Assembly: GCA_016709995.1 (NCBI GenBank)
Contig: JADJLQ010000001.1
Location: forward strand, 1,832,001 to 1,896,000
Direction: 5' to 3'
Origin: Saprospiraceae bacterium
Lineage (GTDB): Bacteria > Bacteroidota > Bacteroidia > Chitinophagales > Saprospiraceae
Length of the DNA stretch: 64,000 nt
The notes below the pieces were generated by a model. It was not told the DNA's origin. It saw only the letters and a program-made list of their open reading frames with translations, and made no database searches. The number at the start of each line of letters is the position of its first letter. Positions within the stretch are counted from its first letter, which is position 1. The translations under genes and the position numbers were made by a program. Below, piece by piece: positions 8,230-18,856 of the stretch.

Positions 8230-11200
8230 GTGCAGAAAATTTTATTTGTATTCATTTTGTTTTCTATGGGTTGCCTTCAACATCAATCCCAAGATCAAAA
8301 GAAAGCTGCTACTTTATTTTCATTACTTCCTTCTTCTCAAACTGGCATCACTTTCTCCAATGACCTTACTTATAGTGAAGAATTTAATCCCTATACCTAT
8401 CGAAACTTTTACAACGGAGGCGGCGTAGGACTCGGAGACATCAATAATGATGGTCTTCTAGACATATTTTTTTGCGGCAATCAAGTCAATAGCAGACTGT
8501 ATCTCAACAAAGGAAATTTTGTTTTCGAAGATATCACGGAGCATGCAGGGGTCGCCTGTGCGGGTGTATGGGCTGCGGGTGTGGCTTTTGTGGATATAAA
8601 TGGAGATGGATGGCAAGATCTCTATGTATGCAAATCCGGTAAACCGGGTGGTGCTAACCGTCACAATGAATTATTTATCAATCAAAGGGATCTGACTTTC
8701 AAAGAAGCCTCCGAAGCATATGGCCTTGACAATACCGGGCTATCCAGTCATGCTGCCTTCTTTGATTATGATCGCGATGGTGACCTGGACTGTTACCTGC
8801 TCAATAACTCGATCCGTACAGTAGGAGCCTATGATCTTCGCAAGGATCAACGCAAGATTAGGGACACACTCGGTGGAAACAAGTTATTACGTAACGACCA
8901 GGGTCATTTTGTAGATGTGAGCGAGGAGGCAGGGATCTTCTCCAGTGCTATTGGCTTTGGACTGGGTGTCAGTGTCGGTGATCTCAACGGCGATACCTGG
9001 CCTGATCTGTATGTGAGCAATGATTTTTTCGAGCGGGATTATCTATACCTCAATCAACATGACGGCACCTTTAAAGAGGAGATTGAATCAGACATGCCTG
9101 AGATCAGCCTCAATAGTATGGGAGCAGATATGGCTGATATCAACAATGATGGATTGCCCGAAGTATTTGTCACCGATATGCTGCCTGAGACGGATGCGCG
9201 ATATAAAACTAAAACCACTTTTGAAAACTGGGAAAAATACCAACGCAACGTGCTCAATGGATATCATCATCAGTTCATTCGTAATGTACTGCAGCTCAAC
9301 CGGGGCAATATGAGATTTAGTGAAATCAGTCGCTATGCCGGAGTGTATGCCACGGATTGGAGTTGGGGTGCCTTGATTTTTGACATGGACATGGACGGTC
9401 GTAAAGATATCTTTGTAGCCAATGGCATTTACAAAGACCTGACAGACCAGGACTATCTCAATCTCTATAATGACCCTGAGACGATCCTTGGGCTGATGAA
9501 GACAGAGAGCAATGTAATTAAAAAACTGATAGACGCGATCCCTTCAGAGAAATTGGCCAATTATGCTTTTCATCAGGATAGCTGCCTGACTTTTTCCAAT
9601 CTTGCCCAGGAATGGGGATTGGCCACACCTTCTTTTTCTAATGGATCTGCCTATGGTGATCTCGACAATGATGGGGATCTGGACCTGGTCATAAATAATA
9701 CCGGCATGCCCTGTTTTGTCTATCGAAATAACGCCATTGAAAAGCAACTGGGCCATTTCTTAAAATTCGAATTAAAGGGGCTCCAGGCAAATACTAAAGC
9801 CATTGGCACCCAAATCACTTTATATGTTGATGGCAGAAAGCTATACCAGGAAGTAGAACCAATGAGAGGATTTGAATCCTGCGTAGACCCACGACCCCTG
9901 TTTGGACTGGGCCTGATCGAGAACATCGACTCCATAAAAATAGTATGGCCTGATGGGATGACGCAATGGTTAGGGCCTACTGCTGTCAACCAAACCATTA
10001 TACTGGATCAAAAAGATGAGCCCAACGGGATGGTCCATCAGATGACCACTGCGATCCAGGAGGAGTTGGAGAACATAACAATAAAAGGACTTCAGTTTAT
10101 ACACACGGAAAATGTGTTTAATGATTTTGAAAGAGACCGCTTGTTGTTCAATATGATATCCACCGAAGGTCCTGGCATCGCTGTCGGAGATGTCAATGGT
10201 GATCATCTGGACGATATATATGCTGGTAATGCCATGAATGGAACAGGTGTCCTCTTTATACAACAATACAATGGTAGTTTTATACAAAAACGCGTAGCCG
10301 ATTTTGAAGCGGATGCCGGCTCAGAAGATACTGATGCAGCTTTTTTTGATGCAGACGGTGACCTGGATCTTGATCTGTATGTATGCAGTGGTGGCAACGA
10401 AGTGCCCAGGGGATCGAGTCTGCTCGCAGATAGGTTATACATCAATACCGATAGTAAAGGCACGTTCAAAAAATCTCCTCAGATACTGCCCACTTTTAAT
10501 TTTGAGAGCTCCGCTTGTGTCAAGCCTGCGGACATAGACCACGACGGGGATATCGATCTTTTCGTAGGAATCCGATTGGTACCATTCAATTATGGCATTC
10601 CTTGCAATGGGTACATTTTAATCAATGACGGTAAAGGTTTGTTTACGAAACTGGAAGTACCTGCTCTTGATAGACTGGGTATGATCACCGATGCAGGCTG
10701 GGCTGACATAGACAATGATAAAGACCTGGATCTCATCATCACCGGAGAGTGGATGCCCATATCCATATTTCAAAATGAGCGAAATCATTTTGAAAATGTG
10801 ACGGGCCGATGGGGATTAGACTCTACTCAAGGTCTGTGGCAATGTGTACAGATCACCGATATAGACGCAGATGGCGATCAGGATATCTTAGCAGGCAATT
10901 GGGGGCTCAATAGCAGAATAAAATCTAGCCCTGCAAAGCCTGTCATCCTGTATATCAATGATTTTGATCAAAACGGCACTGCGGAGCAAATACTGACTAC
11001 TTTCAATGGAGATGGATCCTATCCGCTCACCTTGAGACAAGACCTTATCATACAATTGCCTTATTTAAAAAAGAAGTATCTCAAATTTGAAAGTTATCGA
11101 AATCAGCATATAGAAGATATTTTTTCAGCAGATCAATTAAAAGGCTGCACCAAATTAGTATGTAAAACCACAGCTACCACCCTGTTTAAAAATCTAGGAG

Positions 11201-11526
11201 ATAAGATGGTGCCTATCCAATTGCCTTTTGAAAGTCAGTTATCTCCTGTGTTTGATATTTTGCCCATAGATATCGATGAGGACGGCATGAAAGACATCTT
11301 ATTGGGAGGAAATTTTAGTAGCGTCAAACCTGAACTTGGCTCGTATATGTCCAACGGTCTGACTTTGCTAAAACAAAACAAACAACATGAATTCATGACA
11401 ACCAATCATCATGTAAGGGTACCGGAAGCCAGGGGAATAAGGTCTATCACTATTGGTAAAAAACCTTATGTAATCATCGCTAATAATAATGGCCCTATGC
11501 AGTTACTTGCGATTAAATCGAATTGA
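8230..11526 (+). CDS. giant VCBS/FG-GAP lipoprotein with ASPIC/UnbV domain, copy 1
   Basis: 1098 residues from a GTG start that gives a lipoprotein-like leader (Cys15 after FSMG). Two blocks of FG-GAP/VCBS repeats, at about 50-480 and 660-1060, carry many Ca-binding DxNxDGxxD motifs (for example GDINNDGLLD and VDINGDGWQD). Between them, at about 520-590, is an ASPIC/UnbV-type segment ending in FGLG and VWPDG. The protein is expected to be exported, lipid-anchored and folded as beta-propeller-like modules; family members are CRTAC1-like and mostly uncharacterised. It is the first of three tandem paralogues. Binding of a carbohydrate or protein ligand is plausible but not shown. Confidence 0.9.
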   Translation: MQKILFVFILFSMGCLQHQSQDQKKAATLFSLLPSSQTGITFSNDLTYSEEFNPYTYRNFYNGGGVGLGDINNDGLLDIFFCGNQVNSRLYLNKGNFVFEDITEHAGVACAGVWAAGVAFVDINGDGWQDLYVCKSGKPGGANRHNELFINQRDLTFKEASEAYGLDNTGLSSHAAFFDYDRDGDLDCYLLNNSIRTVGAYDLRKDQRKIRDTLGGNKLLRNDQGHFVDVSEEAGIFSSAIGFGLGVSVGDLNGDTWPDLYVSNDFFERDYLYLNQHDGTFKEEIESDMPEISLNSMGADMADINNDGLPEVFVTDMLPETDARYKTKTTFENWEKYQRNVLNGYHHQFIRNVLQLNRGNMRFSEISRYAGVYATDWSWGALIFDMDMDGRKDIFVANGIYKDLTDQDYLNLYNDPETILGLMKTESNVIKKLIDAIPSEKLANYAFHQDSCLTFSNLAQEWGLATPSFSNGSAYGDLDNDGDLDLVINNTGMPCFVYRNNAIEKQLGHFLKFELKGLQANTKAIGTQITLYVDGRKLYQEVEPMRGFESCVDPRPLFGLGLIENIDSIKIVWPDGMTQWLGPTAVNQTIILDQKDEPNGMVHQMTTAIQEELENITIKGLQFIHTENVFNDFERDRLLFNMISTEGPGIAVGDVNGDHLDDIYAGNAMNGTGVLFIQQYNGSFIQKRVADFEADAGSEDTDAAFFDADGDLDLDLYVCSGGNEVPRGSSLLADRLYINTDSKGTFKKSPQILPTFNFESSACVKPADIDHDGDIDLFVGIRLVPFNYGIPCNGYILINDGKGLFTKLEVPALDRLGMITDAGWADIDNDKDLDLIITGEWMPISIFQNERNHFENVTGRWGLDSTQGLWQCVQITDIDADGDQDILAGNWGLNSRIKSSPAKPVILYINDFDQNGTAEQILTTFNGDGSYPLTLRQDLIIQLPYLKKKYLKFESYRNQHIEDIFSADQLKGCTKLVCKTTATTLFKNLGDKMVPIQLPFESQLSPVFDILPIDIDEDGMKDILLGGNFSSVKPELGSYMSNGLTLLKQNKQHEFMTTNHHVRVPEARGIRSITIGKKPYVIIANNNGPMQLLAIKSN

Positions 11527-11641
11527 AAAACTTAATTAAAAGGTCTAAGCCCTCTGTATACCTTTTATAGGATGCTAGCCATCACAGCATGCATCTAAAC
11601 CGATGCTTATTTTAGGCCCCACCATTCCCCTGTGGAATCCC

Positions 11642-11649
11642 TATCTTTG
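11642..11649 (+). promoter_or_regulatory. -7 promoter box (TATCTTTG)
   Basis: Exact TAnnTTTG match 22 bases before the GTG at 11672, supporting that start over the upstream in-frame ATG at 11603. No TTG at the -33 position, so strength is uncertain. It would drive the small lipoprotein and the following VCBS genes independently of copy 1. Confidence 0.42.
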
Positions 11650-11671
11650 CATTCCTAAATCAGACCTGACC

Positions 11672-12229
11672 GTGATTCGAATATTATATATCGCATTCAT
11701 TTCCATAGCTTTATTTACTTCCTGCAAATCTGACTACCAGCGAATGCTTCAGCATGAGATGGCTACCGGGATTCGACATGATAGTTTGTTTTTAGGCCTC
11801 AAGCTAGGTATGACCCGGAAGGATTTTTATACCATCTGTTGGGATCTGAACAAATCCGGCCAAATGACCCAAGGCAATAATAATGTAAGTGCAAGGTATT
11901 TCCTCAATGAAGGACTCAAGGCACCTGCCTACCTCGATTTTTACCCTACATTCAATGATGATACGATCAGCGAAATGCCTGCTTTATTTGTCTACAAGGA
12001 CTGGGCCCCCTGGAATAAATCTTTATCTGCTGATTCTCTTTTAATCGATGTCCATCAATTAGTAGACAAATGGTATGGGCCTGGGTTCATCGAAATAAAA
12101 AACAAAGAAAAAGGCAATTTATGGGTCAAAGTGGATGGAAATCGAAGGATCCGATACTTTACAGAATTACCCAATAAAGTCAGGATGATCATCACGGACA
12201 TGACCAATCCTCCAAAACCCATCCAATAA
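11672..12229 (+). CDS. small lipoprotein of unknown function
   Basis: 185 residues from GTG at 11672, which gives a good lipoprotein leader (IALFTSC, Cys18). An ATG at 11603 is in frame but adds 23 residues in front of the signal and lies upstream of the promoter box. The mature part contains a GLKLGMTRKDFY segment, often seen in small Bacteroidota lipoproteins, and a KWYGPGF block near the C-terminus. No enzymatic motif is visible. It ends three bases before VCBS copy 2, so the two are almost certainly co-transcribed, and it may act with the large lipoproteins. Confidence 0.72.
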   Translation: MIRILYIAFISIALFTSCKSDYQRMLQHEMATGIRHDSLFLGLKLGMTRKDFYTICWDLNKSGQMTQGNNNVSARYFLNEGLKAPAYLDFYPTFNDDTISEMPALFVYKDWAPWNKSLSADSLLIDVHQLVDKWYGPGFIEIKNKEKGNLWVKVDGNRRIRYFTELPNKVRMIITDMTNPPKPIQ

Positions 12230-12232
12230 CCT

Positions 12233-15200
12233 ATGCGAACTTTGATCCTGGTCATTGGCAGCGTCTTTTTTATTCTTTCCTGTAAAAAAGCAATCAAATC
12301 ACCGGAGGCAAAGACCTTGTTTAGACAAGTTCCTGCTAACGTTTCAGGGATAGATTTTGCCAATAATCTACATTACGATCGCAACTTTAATATTTATCGT
12401 TATCGGAATTTTTACAATGGGGGTGGTGTCGCGATAGGTGATATTAATAATGATAGTCTACCTGATATTTATTTTACCGGCAATATGGTAAAAAATAAAT
12501 TATACCTCAACAAAGGCAATTTTGAATTTGAAGACATAACCCTTAAAGCAGGGGTGGCCGGCTCTAAAGCCTGGTCTACCGGTGTCTCTATGGCAGATGT
12601 CAATGGTGACGGCTGGCTTGATATCTATGTCTGTAACTCTGGTGATATCAAAGGAGATAACAAAGAAAACGAACTTTTTATCAATCAACAGGACGGTACC
12701 TTCAAGGAGATGGCAGCGTCCTACGGTCTCAATGATCGAGGGTACTCTACTCATGCTGCTTTTTTTGATTATGACAAAGACGGTGACCTGGATATGTATC
12801 TATTGAATAATTCGTATAAGGCTATTGGCAGTTTTAATCTTCGACAAGATGTACGCGAGATCAGAGATACCCTGGGTGGAGACAAACTTTTTCGCAATGA
12901 TGCCAATATAGGAATGGATCATTTTACTGATGTGAGTCAGGAAGCTGGCATCTATGGCAGTCTCATCGGCTTTGGCCTGGGAGTCACCGTAGGTGATATC
13001 AATATGGATGGCTGGCAGGATATCTATGTGAGCAATGATTTTTTCGAAAGGGACTATCTCTATCTCAATCAGCACGATGGTACTTTCAAAGAAGACCTGA
13101 CGAACGAAATGCAATGTACCAGTGCGGCCTCCATGGGTGCTGATATGGCGGACATTAACAATGATGGACTGCCGGATATCTTCGTCACCGACATGCTGCC
13201 TTCCAGTGAAAAAAGACTCAAGACCAAGACTACATTTGAAGATTGGAACAAGTATCAGTACAATGTACGTAATGGGTATTTCCACCAGTTCATCCGTAAT
13301 ATGCTCCATCTCAATCGTGGTTCCAATACATTTTCGGATATCGGTCGACTCGCCGATGTACATGCCACGGATTGGAGTTGGGGAGCCCTTATGTTTGATA
13401 TGGATCTCGATGGTCAGAAAGATATCTTTGTAGCCAACGGAATCTACCAGGATCTCACCGACCAGGATTATTTAAGTTTTGTCTCTGATGAAAATACGGT
13501 GCGCAATATTGTCAAAGATGACAGCGTAGATTTCAAGCAGCTGATAGATTCTATCCCCAGCGAAGCGGTACCCAACAGTGCATTTCAAAATCAAGGCAAT
13601 CTCGGATTTAAAGATAAAGCTACAGAATGGGGCCTGGGCATGGCTTCATTCTCCAATGGATCAGCTTACGGTGATCTGGACAATGATGGTGACCTCGATC
13701 TGGTGATCAATAATGTCAATATGCCCTGTTTTGTTTTTCAGAATCAAGCCACCACCCTACTCAAACATCATTACCTCAAATTAAAATTTACAGGTTCGGG
13801 AAAAAACACCCTTGCTTATGGCGCCGCCGTCAACCTTTGGGCTGGTGGTCAGCGACAATATTTGGAGCATATGCCGATCAGAGGATTTGAATCATCGATG
13901 GATCCTGATATGGTATTTGGATTGGGTGACCGGTCAACGATTGACTCCTTAGAAGCTATATTTCCAGATGGCAAAAGTATCATGCTAAAAAATGTTCCGG
14001 CTGATCAGACCCTGCACTTATATCAAACCGAAGCCATTGAAAAGGAAATAGTGCCCACTATAATCAATCCATTGTTTTCAATCATCGATATCAAAGGTCT
14101 CGACCAACCTCACCAGGAAAATGAGTATTCAGATTTTGATCGGGATCGGCTCATCTACCAAATGATGTCTAATGAAGGACCTAAATTGGCCGTCGGAGAT
14201 GCCAACAATGACGGGCTCGATGATATCTATTGTGGTGCGGCCAAAGGCCAATCAAAATCCATCTGTATCCAGCAAAAGGATGGCAGCTTTAAAATGTCTG
14301 TCCCCGATGCCTTTAAAGGAAATCGGGAAAATGAAGATATGGGTATGGCCTGGATAGATGTGGATGGTGATCATGACCTCGATCTCTATGTCTGTTCCGG
14401 AGGTTCTGAAGATCCGGAGGCTTCTTCTAATTTAATGGATCGATTATACATCAATAACTCTGCTGGTGGAAATATAAATTTTACTTTATCACCCCAGGTT
14501 TTGCCGACCTTTAAATTTGAGTCGACATCCTGCGTACGCCCTTGCGATATCGATGGGGACGGAGATATGGATTTATTCGTGGGCATGCGATACAAACCTT
14601 TTTATTATGGGCTGCCTGTCAATGGATATATGCTCATCAATGACAAAGGCAATTTTACCAACCAGACGAGCACCATCGCTCCTCAACTCACCGGATGCGG
14701 CATGATCACAGATGCAACCTGGGCAGATGTAAATAATGACCATTTACCAGATCTTATCCTCTGTGGAGAATATATGCCGATCAAGATATTTATCAATAAA
14801 GGAGGAAAATTTATTCAAGAAAATGTGGTCTCGTCAAAAGGCTGGTGGAATACTCTCGCTGCTGTAGATCTCGACGGGGATGGAGATATTGATATCGTCG
14901 GTGGCAATCACGGTCTCAACTCCAGGTTTAAAGCATCCCCTACTCAACCCATCAAACTATATGTCAATGATTTTGACCAAAATGGTACAGTGGAACAAAT
15001 ACTCACCAGCTATCGTGAAAACAAAGAATTTCCATTTGCGCTCAAACATGATCTCATAGCCCAGATGCCGGCAATGAAGAAAAAATATTTAAAATATGCT
15101 TCTTTCGCTGGACAGACCATTCAGGATTATTTCCCCCCCAATATTATCAATGCATCTGTCATAGACAGCGTAGATTTTTTACAAACCGCGGTATTCTATA

Positions 15201-15541
15201 ATGATGGTACAGGTCATTTCACTCCCGGGACGCTTCCCATCGAAGCCCAGTTCTCGCCGGTGTATGCAGTCTATTGCGATGATTTTAATCACGATGGCAA
15301 GCTCGATATCCTCCTGGGTGGCAATCAATACCGGACCAAACCTGAGACCGGACGCTATGATGCTTCCTATGGACAAGTATTGCTCCAACATGAAAATCAT
15401 CTTTTTGAGGCACTGTCTATAGCTCAATCCGGCATTAAAATCATCGGAGAAGTCAGGGATATCAAACCTATCCAAATCAAAGGAAAAAAATATATGGTCG
15501 TAGCCCGAAACAATTCTACTCCGCTAATCTATTCTTACTGA
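12233..15541 (+). CDS. giant VCBS/FG-GAP lipoprotein with ASPIC/UnbV domain, copy 2
   Basis: 1102 residues, starting at ATG 12233, lipobox FILSC (Cys17). Same architecture as copy 1: an N-terminal block of Ca-binding repeats (GDINNDSLPD, ADVNGDGWLD, YDKDGDLD), a middle segment with GFESSMDPDMVFGLG (ASPIC/UnbV, about 525-585), and a second repeat block. The copies share long nearly identical stretches, such as NDFFERDYLYLNQHDGTFKE and ATDWSWGAL, pointing to gene duplication. It ends one base into copy 3 (TGATG overlap), so copies 2 and 3 are translationally linked. Function unknown beyond export and probable calcium-stabilised scaffold. Confidence 0.9.
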   Translation: MRTLILVIGSVFFILSCKKAIKSPEAKTLFRQVPANVSGIDFANNLHYDRNFNIYRYRNFYNGGGVAIGDINNDSLPDIYFTGNMVKNKLYLNKGNFEFEDITLKAGVAGSKAWSTGVSMADVNGDGWLDIYVCNSGDIKGDNKENELFINQQDGTFKEMAASYGLNDRGYSTHAAFFDYDKDGDLDMYLLNNSYKAIGSFNLRQDVREIRDTLGGDKLFRNDANIGMDHFTDVSQEAGIYGSLIGFGLGVTVGDINMDGWQDIYVSNDFFERDYLYLNQHDGTFKEDLTNEMQCTSAASMGADMADINNDGLPDIFVTDMLPSSEKRLKTKTTFEDWNKYQYNVRNGYFHQFIRNMLHLNRGSNTFSDIGRLADVHATDWSWGALMFDMDLDGQKDIFVANGIYQDLTDQDYLSFVSDENTVRNIVKDDSVDFKQLIDSIPSEAVPNSAFQNQGNLGFKDKATEWGLGMASFSNGSAYGDLDNDGDLDLVINNVNMPCFVFQNQATTLLKHHYLKLKFTGSGKNTLAYGAAVNLWAGGQRQYLEHMPIRGFESSMDPDMVFGLGDRSTIDSLEAIFPDGKSIMLKNVPADQTLHLYQTEAIEKEIVPTIINPLFSIIDIKGLDQPHQENEYSDFDRDRLIYQMMSNEGPKLAVGDANNDGLDDIYCGAAKGQSKSICIQQKDGSFKMSVPDAFKGNRENEDMGMAWIDVDGDHDLDLYVCSGGSEDPEASSNLMDRLYINNSAGGNINFTLSPQVLPTFKFESTSCVRPCDIDGDGDMDLFVGMRYKPFYYGLPVNGYMLINDKGNFTNQTSTIAPQLTGCGMITDATWADVNNDHLPDLILCGEYMPIKIFINKGGKFIQENVVSSKGWWNTLAAVDLDGDGDIDIVGGNHGLNSRFKASPTQPIKLYVNDFDQNGTVEQILTSYRENKEFPFALKHDLIAQMPAMKKKYLKYASFAGQTIQDYFPPNIINASVIDSVDFLQTAVFYNDGTGHFTPGTLPIEAQFSPVYAVYCDDFNHDGKLDILLGGNQYRTKPETGRYDASYGQVLLQHENHLFEALSIAQSGIKIIGEVRDIKPIQIKGKKYMVVARNNSTPLIYSY

Positions 15542-18500
15542 TGAAGTCGTTACATTTCTTTTTAACATCGTCTATCATCCTATTGATGTTTGGCGCTTGT
15601 TCCAAACCCACCAATACCTTATTTCGATCCGCCGCAAGCGCAGAGAGCGGAATTGATTTTTCGAATACGCTTACTCCTACCGACAGCCTCAATATCATCG
15701 AATATCTCTACTATTATAATGGTGGCGGTGTGGCAGTCGGTGATATCAACAATGACGGCAAGCCGGATATCTACCTATCCTCTAACCAACAAAGCAACAA
15801 ACTTTTTCTCAACACCGGTCACTTGAACTTTAAAGATATCACAGCTACTTCAGGCACCTCTACTTTACCGCATACGACGGGGGCTAAATGGAATACCGGC
15901 GTCAGTATGGCTGATGTCAATGGCGACGGCTGGTTGGATATCTATGTATGCCAGGTAGGTGATTATAAATCTATCAAAGGGCGCAATCTCTTATACATCA
16001 ACAATCACGATCTGACTTTTTCAGAGCGGGCGGCTGATTTTGGACTCGATATTCAATCTTTTTCTACGCAGGCTGCCTGGCTGGACTATGATCGGGATGG
16101 AGACCTTGACATGTATTTGCTTTGCCACTCCGTGCACTCTACGGATATGTATAAAGACACCAGCGTGCGCAGAGTAGTAGACCCCTTGCGCGGAGATAGA
16201 TTGATGCGCAATGATGAGGGAATATTTCACAATGTGAGCGAAGCTGCCGGTATTTTAAGCAGTCCGATTGGCTACGGCTTGGGGGTCGCTGTATCTGATT
16301 TTAATAATGATGCCTGGCCGGATATATTGATAGGCAATGACTTCCATGAAAATGATTATTTGTATATCAATGATCAGCACGGTGGATTCAGACAAAGCCA
16401 AAATGCCTCCTTCAGGCATACCAGTACTTTTTCTATGGGATGTGATATAGCGGATATCAATCGGGATGGACGCATGGACCTCATCAGCCTGGACATGAAA
16501 CCCGATGATGAAATCGTTTTAAAAAACAGCGTTGGTGCAGATCCTTACGATATCTATCAGTATAAAATATCCTTTGGGTATCACTACCAGTATCCACGCA
16601 ACACATTCCAACTCAACCAATATATCGACCAGGCTGGAACCCCATTCTTTAGCGAAGTCGGCCAACAATTAGGTATCTCCCGCACTGATTGGAGTTGGAG
16701 TCCATTGCTTGCTGACTTTGACAACAATGGGCTTACCGATATATTTATAGCTAATGGCATAGCCCATCGCCCCAATGACCTGGACTATCTCAAATATTAT
16801 TCTTCTATCCAAAAGCTTGACACAGCACATGCCGACGCATTGATCAACAGGATGCCGGATGGTCGTGCTAAAAACTTCTTTTTTTCTCAGTCTGCAGGGC
16901 TGCAATTTGATGATGTTTCAGCTGCATGGAACCCTGAAGGAAAAGATCTTTCAACGGCTGCGGCTTACGCTGATTTTGACAATGACGGTGACCTCGACAT
17001 CATCATCAACCGAATCGATCAACCTGCCACCTTACTGGTCAATCAATCTACAGGCAACCATTACCTCAAAGTCCAGCTTTTCGATACTTCCCGCAACAAA
17101 TATGATATTGGTGCCAGAATCACGGTGTATGCTGCAGGCCAGGTATATGCCAGGGATATATACCCGACCAGAGGATTCCAATCATCCTCCGATTATACCG
17201 TACATATAGGCTTAGGGACTGCGGATCATATAGACAGCTTATTGATTCGATGGCCCGAAGGCACTTACTCACTGAAAGAAAATGTCCCGATAGATAGTCT
17301 TTTAAAATTTACCCGTCCCAAGTCAAGAAGTATGGCAAAAAGTGATATGACTTTAACTGCTTTACTTACGCCCATTTATAACGGACTTGATTTTATCCAC
17401 CGGGAAAATTCTTACAATGATTTTGAACGTGAAAAATTATTGCTGTATAAACTCTCGTCGCAGGGTCCCGGCATCGCTGTTGGGGATATAAATGGAGATG
17501 GAAGAGAAGATCTGTGGATCGGAGGCGCTCGGGATCAAAGTGGGATCACTTATTTGCAATCAGCCACAGGTCAATTGCTCCCATTACAACAACATGATCT
17601 TGAAGCTCATGCAGGATTTGAAGATATCTCAGGACGATGGATCGATGTAGATGCAGATCGGGATCTGGACCTGGTAGTCATCTCCGGGGGATATCAAATC
17701 GACAACCCAAATATTCTTTTGGATCGGGTCTATTTTAATGATGGCCATGGCAACCTGACTTATGATGCCGCAGCTATGCCTGCGGTGTCGCATATGAGCA
17801 GTTGCATAGCCCCCAATGATATGGATGGGGATGTCGACCTGTTTATTGGTGGTCGGGTAGCCCCCTATTACGGGTACAATACAGACTCTTATTTATTGAT
17901 CAATGATGGCAAGGGACATTTTAGTATCGATCCGGACCCAATCTTTAAAGGTCTGGGGATGGTCACAGATGCGGTATGGTCTGCTGTTGACAATTCACCT
18001 CGTAAGGACCTGGTAGTCTGTGGTGAATGGATGCCTATCACTCTACTGAGCCATGATGGCAGTAGATGGAGCAAGAGGACTATCCCTAATACCGAAGGGC
18101 TGTGGCAGTCGATATCTTCTGTTGATCTGGATGGGGATGGAGATGAGGATCTGGTAGCGGGCAATATCGGACATAATCATGATCTACGGGCAACTGCGGC
18201 TCATCCAGCTCGTATGTACGTAGCTGATTTTGATCAAAACACAACACCTGAGGCAGTGATCTCCTACTACGTGCAGAACCAGGATTATTCCTTTTTCAGC
18301 AAAGATGAACTAGCTGGTGAGATGGTCATCCTCAAGAAAAAATATACAGATTATCACAGTTTTGCTCAGAGTCGCCTCGACCAGGTATTTGTCGATCTCG
18401 AGAAGAACCCTATCAACAAATCGGTCTCACAGCTTGCGTCTACCATTTTTGAAAACAACGGAAAAGGCCAATATACTGCCCACCCTCTACCCTTCTCAGC

Positions 18501-18792
18501 CCAGTCTACCATGATATTTTCTATCCTCCCTACCGATGTCAATGGTGATAACCTGACTGATCTTATGCTGGGCGGCAATATCTATGAAGTCACTCCCTCT
18601 TTCGGGCGGATGGATGGAGGTTATGGCACTGTCCTGATCAATAAAGGCAAAATGCAATTTGAAGAACTGCCAACCGACCAATCCGGTTTTTTTGTGCCGG
18701 GTGCAATTCGAGACATACAGACTATCACTATATCAGGTAAAAAAGCATATTTAGTAACCAGGAATGGAGACCGAGTGATGGTCTTTGAATAA
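15541..18792 (+). CDS. giant VCBS/FG-GAP lipoprotein with ASPIC/UnbV domain, copy 3
   Basis: 1083 residues, lipobox MFGAC (Cys20). Layout matches copies 1 and 2: Ca-binding repeats from about residue 55 (GDINNDGKPD, ADVNGDGWLD, YDRDGDLD), the ASPIC/UnbV segment with GFQSSSDYTVHIGLG, a second repeat block starting at GDINGDGRED, and the shared ending pattern IRDIQTITISGKKAYLV. It is the most divergent of the three (for example GNDFHENDYLYIN replaces the NDFFERDYLYLN of the others). It overlaps copy 2 by one base. Confidence 0.9.
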   Translation: MKSLHFFLTSSIILLMFGACSKPTNTLFRSAASAESGIDFSNTLTPTDSLNIIEYLYYYNGGGVAVGDINNDGKPDIYLSSNQQSNKLFLNTGHLNFKDITATSGTSTLPHTTGAKWNTGVSMADVNGDGWLDIYVCQVGDYKSIKGRNLLYINNHDLTFSERAADFGLDIQSFSTQAAWLDYDRDGDLDMYLLCHSVHSTDMYKDTSVRRVVDPLRGDRLMRNDEGIFHNVSEAAGILSSPIGYGLGVAVSDFNNDAWPDILIGNDFHENDYLYINDQHGGFRQSQNASFRHTSTFSMGCDIADINRDGRMDLISLDMKPDDEIVLKNSVGADPYDIYQYKISFGYHYQYPRNTFQLNQYIDQAGTPFFSEVGQQLGISRTDWSWSPLLADFDNNGLTDIFIANGIAHRPNDLDYLKYYSSIQKLDTAHADALINRMPDGRAKNFFFSQSAGLQFDDVSAAWNPEGKDLSTAAAYADFDNDGDLDIIINRIDQPATLLVNQSTGNHYLKVQLFDTSRNKYDIGARITVYAAGQVYARDIYPTRGFQSSSDYTVHIGLGTADHIDSLLIRWPEGTYSLKENVPIDSLLKFTRPKSRSMAKSDMTLTALLTPIYNGLDFIHRENSYNDFEREKLLLYKLSSQGPGIAVGDINGDGREDLWIGGARDQSGITYLQSATGQLLPLQQHDLEAHAGFEDISGRWIDVDADRDLDLVVISGGYQIDNPNILLDRVYFNDGHGNLTYDAAAMPAVSHMSSCIAPNDMDGDVDLFIGGRVAPYYGYNTDSYLLINDGKGHFSIDPDPIFKGLGMVTDAVWSAVDNSPRKDLVVCGEWMPITLLSHDGSRWSKRTIPNTEGLWQSISSVDLDGDGDEDLVAGNIGHNHDLRATAAHPARMYVADFDQNTTPEAVISYYVQNQDYSFFSKDELAGEMVILKKKYTDYHSFAQSRLDQVFVDLEKNPINKSVSQLASTIFENNGKGQYTAHPLPFSAQSTMIFSILPTDVNGDNLTDLMLGGNIYEVTPSFGRMDGGYGTVLINKGKMQFEELPTDQSGFFVPGAIRDIQTITISGKKAYLVTRNGDRVMVFE

Positions 18793-18856
18793 GTGTGATC
18801 TGAGGGCATCATGAAATAGAACTTGATGGCCTGCATCCTGCAAAAAGGTGTTTTTG

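Noticed and set aside
12800..13363. 187-residue open frame antisense to VCBS copy 2
   Set aside because: It runs wholly inside the giant lipoprotein gene; repeated Asp/Asn/Gly codons leave the reverse strand free of stops. No start context or recognisable domain.
18804..18831. weak hairpin after VCBS copy 3 (GGGCATCA and TGATGGCC)
   Set aside because: Eight-base stem with a mismatch and a 12-base loop, and no U tract; could be chance.
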